Source of the DNA: Streptomyces sp. F63
GTDB lineage: Bacteria > Actinomycetota > Actinomycetes > Streptomycetales > Streptomycetaceae
Length of the DNA stretch: 64,000 nucleotides
NCBI RefSeq assembly: GCF_018070345.1
Contig: NZ_JAGPXX010000021.1
Location: 40,154 to 104,153 of the forward strand
Direction of reading: 5' to 3'
The position numbers and the translations under genes were made by a program. A model generated the notes under the pieces. It was not told the DNA's origin. It was given only the letters and a program-made list of their open reading frames with translations, and did not search any database. Of this stretch, positions 61,253 to 64,000 are shown in pieces; positions within the stretch are counted from its first letter, which is position 1; every line of letters starts with the position of its first letter.

Positions 61253-62614
61253 TCATCCCGCCGGTCCTGCCGACGCCGTGCACCCCGCCGGCACCGTGGT
61301 CGCGGCAGGCTCCGTGGACCCCGCCGATGCCACCCGCGGCGGCGCGGGCCGTATCCACACCACCGCACCCACCAGCAGAACGCCCGCCACGAGCAGCCAG
61401 GGGAGCGGGCCGGCCGGCAGAACACCCGCGGCGAGACCCGCCAGCGCACCGGCCAATTGCAGCGCGAGGGACTTCACGGAGAGAGCGGTGGCCCGCCCCC
61501 CGCCCGCCACGCGCCGATGCAGCAGCTCGTTCTCGTTGGGTTCCGCCGAGCCGAGGCCGAAGTAGACCAAGGCGTAGCCCACGGCGGCGCACACGAGGGA
61601 GGCCGTCCCCGTCCACAGCAGGGTCGCGCCGAGCAGCGCCAGACCCGTGGCGCTCACGGCGAGACTCACCAGGACCGCGCGCCCGCCACTCCCCGTCAAC
61701 CGGGCGGCCGGGGGAGCGCAATGACTGCCGAGGGCCGTGCAGAGGAAGCCCGCACAGGCGAGCGACGCGAAGAGGAGCGCTCCCGACTCCGCCGCACCGG
61801 TCAGCGCGGAGGCGCGTCCGGGGGCCAGCAGTTCAATGGTGGCCAGGGCCGTTCCCGCCGCAGCGGCCGTGAACAGCACGCGGCGGATCAGGCCGTCCCG
61901 GGCCCCCAGCCGCAGCCCGTCGAGGACGGTGGCCGGAACGCCCCGCAGCACGCCGCTCAGCGTGGCCGGCGGGCGGGGCGGTTCCGGCAGAGCGGTCAGT
62001 ACGTACGCCACGAAGACCAGCCCCACCCCCGCGCCGAGCAGCGCCGGTACGGAGAGCGGCAGCACGGAACCGTGCGTCGCGTCCTCCAGCCGGCTGCCCA
62101 GCCGGGCAGCCGGGCCGTGCAGCAGCCAGGGCAGTCCGCCGCCGACGAGGGTGCCCACGGCGAGCGCGGCGGCGGACGCCGTGTTGCCGCGGGCGAGGCC
62201 GGTGCGCAACTCGGCGCCGGGACCCGCATGGGCTTGCACGGTGTCGACGTACCACGCCTCCGCGGGGCCGCTGGACAGGGCCCGGCCGGAACCCATGAGG
62301 ACCATGGCGAGGGTGAGTACCCACAGGCTCGTAGCGAGGGCCAGCAGTGTGAGGGTGGTGAGGCTGAGCACACCGGCGGCCGCCAGAACGGTGCGGCGGC
62401 CGATCACATCGGACAGCCCGCCGGTCGGCAGTTCCAGAACGGCGACGGTGAGGGAGTACACGGCGAAGAGCGTGGCGATGGCCGCAAGTCCCATACCGCG
62501 CTCACCGAGCAGCAGGACTTGCGAGGGAAGGTAGAGCCCGACGGGGAGCCAGAACAGGAAGCTGACGGCGGTGTAGCGGCGGCGTGCGCCGGCGGGAGTG
62601 AGGGCCCCGGTCAT
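61253..62614 (-). CDS. MFS transporter, drug/siderophore efflux type
   Basis: A 453-residue major facilitator protein with twelve hydrophobic segments. Marks are the first-loop pattern GGLSDVIGRRTVLAAAGVLSLTTLTLLAL, then PAEAWYVDT, which recalls efflux proteins of the kind that sit next to ArsR regulators. It lies next to desABCD in convergent orientation, so export of desferrioxamine is possible, but a different regulator (the ArsR gene upstream, coupled by ATGA) governs it. The substrate cannot be read off. Confidence 0.88.
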   Translation of the reverse strand: MTGALTPAGARRRYTAVSFLFWLPVGLYLPSQVLLLGERGMGLAAIATLFAVYSLTVAVLELPTGGLSDVIGRRTVLAAAGVLSLTTLTLLALATSLWVLTLAMVLMGSGRALSSGPAEAWYVDTVQAHAGPGAELRTGLARGNTASAAALAVGTLVGGGLPWLLHGPAARLGSRLEDATHGSVLPLSVPALLGAGVGLVFVAYVLTALPEPPRPPATLSGVLRGVPATVLDGLRLGARDGLIRRVLFTAAAAGTALATIELLAPGRASALTGAAESGALLFASLACAGFLCTALGSHCAPPAARLTGSGGRAVLVSLAVSATGLALLGATLLWTGTASLVCAAVGYALVYFGLGSAEPNENELLHRRVAGGGRATALSVKSLALQLAGALAGLAAGVLPAGPLPWLLVAGVLLVGAVVWIRPAPPRVASAGSTEPAATTVPAGCTASAGPAG

Positions 62615-63303
62615 GAGGCACCGGCGTCCGCCGCGGTGCCCGGCGGGGCTTCGGGCGGTGCGTCCGCCGCGGTGTCCGTCGCAGGCGCGGGCTCGGGGCC
62701 TTCCGTGACGGTCTCGGCGGTGCGCACGGCGAGGGGGAGTCCGGCGCTGAAGACCACGACCGGCTCGGCGCGCGGATCGGACGCGTCGCGGGCGGCGAGT
62801 TCCTCGGCGATCCGCTCGAACCGCGCCAGGAGTTCACCGAGAGACTCGGGTGTCAGCCGCAGGAGGAGATCGGCGATGCCGGACGGCTCCAGCCACTCCG
62901 GGCCCAGCCGTGCCGCTGCCAGATCCTCCTCGTGCTGGACGAGGGAGCGTTCCAGATGCTCGATCTGCGCTCTGCGTGTGACGTCGAGGAACGCGCGATG
63001 CTCGGGGGAGGCGCCGACCGCGGCGTTGTCCCAAGACGTGACGGCGTGCACGGCCTGCCAGCGGCGCTCGCGGCCGTCGCGGTGTTCCGCCTCCGCCACG
63101 AAACCGTACTTGGCCAGAACGCGCAGGTGATAGCTGGTGGAAGCGGACGACTCCTGTGTTCTTCCGGCCAGTTCGGTGGCGGTGGCGGGCCCGTCCTGGC
63201 GCAGCATCCCGAGCAGCCGGATGCGCAGGGGGTGGGTGAGGGCTTTGAGGGCCGCCGAGTCCCGCTCCGGGTTCAGTACGCGTTTGTGCTCGTGGGTGGC
63301 CAT
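62611..63303 (-). CDS. ArsR-type winged-helix regulator of the MFS gene
   Basis: A 230-residue regulator. The winged helix runs DSAALKALTHPLRIRLLGMLRQDGPATATELAGRTQESSASTSYHLRVLAKYGFVAEAEHRDGRERRWQAV, typical of helix_turn_helix ArsR-like proteins (about 10-85). A long helical C-terminal part to residue 185 and a Pro/Ala tail follow. It lacks the ArsR metal-site cysteines (ELCVCDL). ATG 63303 leaves the operator palindrome 27 bases upstream. It overlaps the transporter gene by ATGA, so it is a classic regulator-exporter pair. Confidence 0.9.
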   Translation of the reverse strand: MATHEHKRVLNPERDSAALKALTHPLRIRLLGMLRQDGPATATELAGRTQESSASTSYHLRVLAKYGFVAEAEHRDGRERRWQAVHAVTSWDNAAVGASPEHRAFLDVTRRAQIEHLERSLVQHEEDLAAARLGPEWLEPSGIADLLLRLTPESLGELLARFERIAEELAARDASDPRAEPVVVFSAGLPLAVRTAETVTEGPEPAPATDTAADAPPEAPPGTAADAGAS

Positions 63304-63329
63304 GGGGGTGAGGCTAGTGTCGGCGAGAG

Positions 63330-63355
63330 ATTCTGCAAAGTTATTTTTGCAGAAT
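63330..63355 (-). promoter_or_regulatory. inverted-repeat operator of ArsR-MFS pair
   Basis: ATTCTGCAAA (63330-63339) and its exact complement (63346-63355) flank a 6-base centre in an AT-rich stretch unusual for this genome. It ends 27 bases before the regulator's start and is the obvious autoregulatory site. Confidence 0.75.
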
Positions 63356-63894
63356 TGTTTTGGTGAAGAACGCGAAGGGCGGGACGGGTGGAGTGGGCTG
63401 GGTTGCCGTTGGGGAGAGGGACGGTTCAAGAGGGATCACTGTCCCGGCGCCGGGTGGGCGGCGCGGTGGTGGTGGCGGGTGGGTTGCGGGCTGCCGGGTG
63501 GTTGTCGTGGTGGGGGTTACGGCATCCGGGTCGGGGTTGGGCGGGGGTCGGTCGTCTATCCGGTGTCGTGCGTGCCCGGGGTCGGTTGGAAAGACGTGGG
63601 CGTGGCTGGTGCCGGTGGGGGTGCGCGGAAGCACACGCGCGCCGGTGCTCTTCGGCTGCTCCGCCGTCGTGGCGGGCTGTCGGTGGTGCCGGTCGGGGGC
63701 CGCTGTCATGACTGAGCCTTGGCCGGTGAAGCCGCGGGGCACATGGCTGGTGTGATCGGTTCCCGGGATGCTCATGAACCGTTCCCGGTTCGGTAGGGAC
63801 TTGCCGGTCCTCCCTTTCGGGCGTGGGTGTGGGCCCCTCCGTGTGGTGGTGGAGGGGCTGTCCCGGCCCGGGGCCCGAGGCGGGGCTTCCGCAT
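63356..63894. other. 539-bp strand-skewed gap, nothing recognised
   Basis: Between the ArsR operator and the HNH remnant the plus strand is rich in G and T over several hundred bases (many GGTGG and GGGTTG runs). No gene, tRNA or terminator with support is visible. The skew could come from overlapping transcription or a G-quadruplex-prone region. Confidence 0.4.
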
Positions 63895-64000
63895 TCAGGT
63901 GGTGGGGGTGTGGGGTGGGGTGGTGTAGGTGTGGCCGGTGGGGGCGGTCCAGCGGACCTCGCCGGTGTCGGGGTCGCGTTCCGCTTGCCATCGGGTGCGG
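63895..64000 (-). CDS. DUF222/HNH endonuclease, C-terminal end only
   Basis: On the minus strand a frame enters from beyond 64000 and ends at 63895, giving RTRWQAERDPDTGEVRWTAP and TGHTYTTPP. This is the usual end of DUF222/13E12-type HNH endonuclease genes of actinobacteria, which often sit in repeated copies in the genome. The remainder lies outside the window. There is no sign of a frameshift in the part seen. Confidence 0.75.
   Translation of the reverse strand, partial: RTRWQAERDPDTGEVRWTAPTGHTYTTPPHTPTT

Noticed and set aside
63341..63840. Minus-strand frame rich in Pro, Thr and His in the right-hand gap
   Set aside because: Composition follows the G/T skew of the other strand and no domain is visible.

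Overview
The window is chromosomal DNA of a Streptomyces or a very close relative. GC content is very high, GTG starts are common, and genes overlap by 4 bases (ATGA/GTGA) within operons. Gene content points the same way: a desferrioxamine cluster, a DUF2637 protein, DUF397 and DUF5753 remnants, PucR regulators, secreted proteinase K-like proteases and a class F sortase. I see no rRNA, tRNA, CRISPR array or insertion sequence.

Layout. 1-1398: 3' part of a TIR-like/FLRPF-motif gene and a small RipA/SLATT-like membrane protein. 1633-5602: two near-identical secreted S8 proteases, each with the same promoter block, around a DUF1697 gene. 5811-8774: methyltransferase, GNAT, alpha/beta hydrolase, then a decayed HTH/DUF397 regulatory module. 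8823-11674: a PucR regulator divergent from an acyl-CoA synthetase. 11907-21538: a minus-strand sulfur operon: Cys-type leader peptide, cysI, a 59-aa zinc-ribbon protein, cysH, cysD, cysN, a sulfonate-type ABC transporter and a sirohydrochlorin chelatase. cysC is absent. 21910-31474: GNAT, sortase F, GAF regulator, aidB-like gene divergent from a BrkB/YihY protein, an rsgA-like GTPase and a TrmB/LuxR-type regulator. 31634-36032: a long disordered protein with a degenerate PP2C-like domain interrupted by a frameshift, facing a DUF2637 membrane protein. 36408-43412: an iron-regulated FhuF-like reductase, GntR, TPR, PucR and GAF-LuxR genes. 43526-49924: two coupled acyl-CoA synthetases, a GH9 glycoside hydrolase, and an Mrr-like protein with an altered active site. 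50192-61018: a siderophore region, with a FecCDE-type importer divergent from a siderophore-binding lipoprotein, then desABCD. 61253-63303: an MFS exporter and its ArsR-type regulator. 63895-64000: the tail of a DUF222/HNH endonuclease gene.

How the parts work together. The sulfur operon would import sulfonate or sulfate, activate it to APS (CysDN), reduce APS directly (CysH) and reduce sulfite (CysI), whose siroheme needs the chelatase. The absence of cysC fits an APS-reductase route. Three DmdR1/IdeR-type iron boxes (37272, 53911, 55271) tie the FhuF-like reductase, the importer with its binding protein, and desABCD into one iron-starvation response: synthesis, uptake, and reductive iron release.

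The window is rich in short tandem repeats, both between genes and as low-complexity linkers inside proteins. The most unusual points are a symmetric bidirectional leaderless promoter between aidB and the BrkB gene, an operator-plus-hairpin unit hidden between two convergent genes, and the Mrr-like protein whose QxK motif has become QxD. Assignments rest on reading motifs and gene order; no database search was run.
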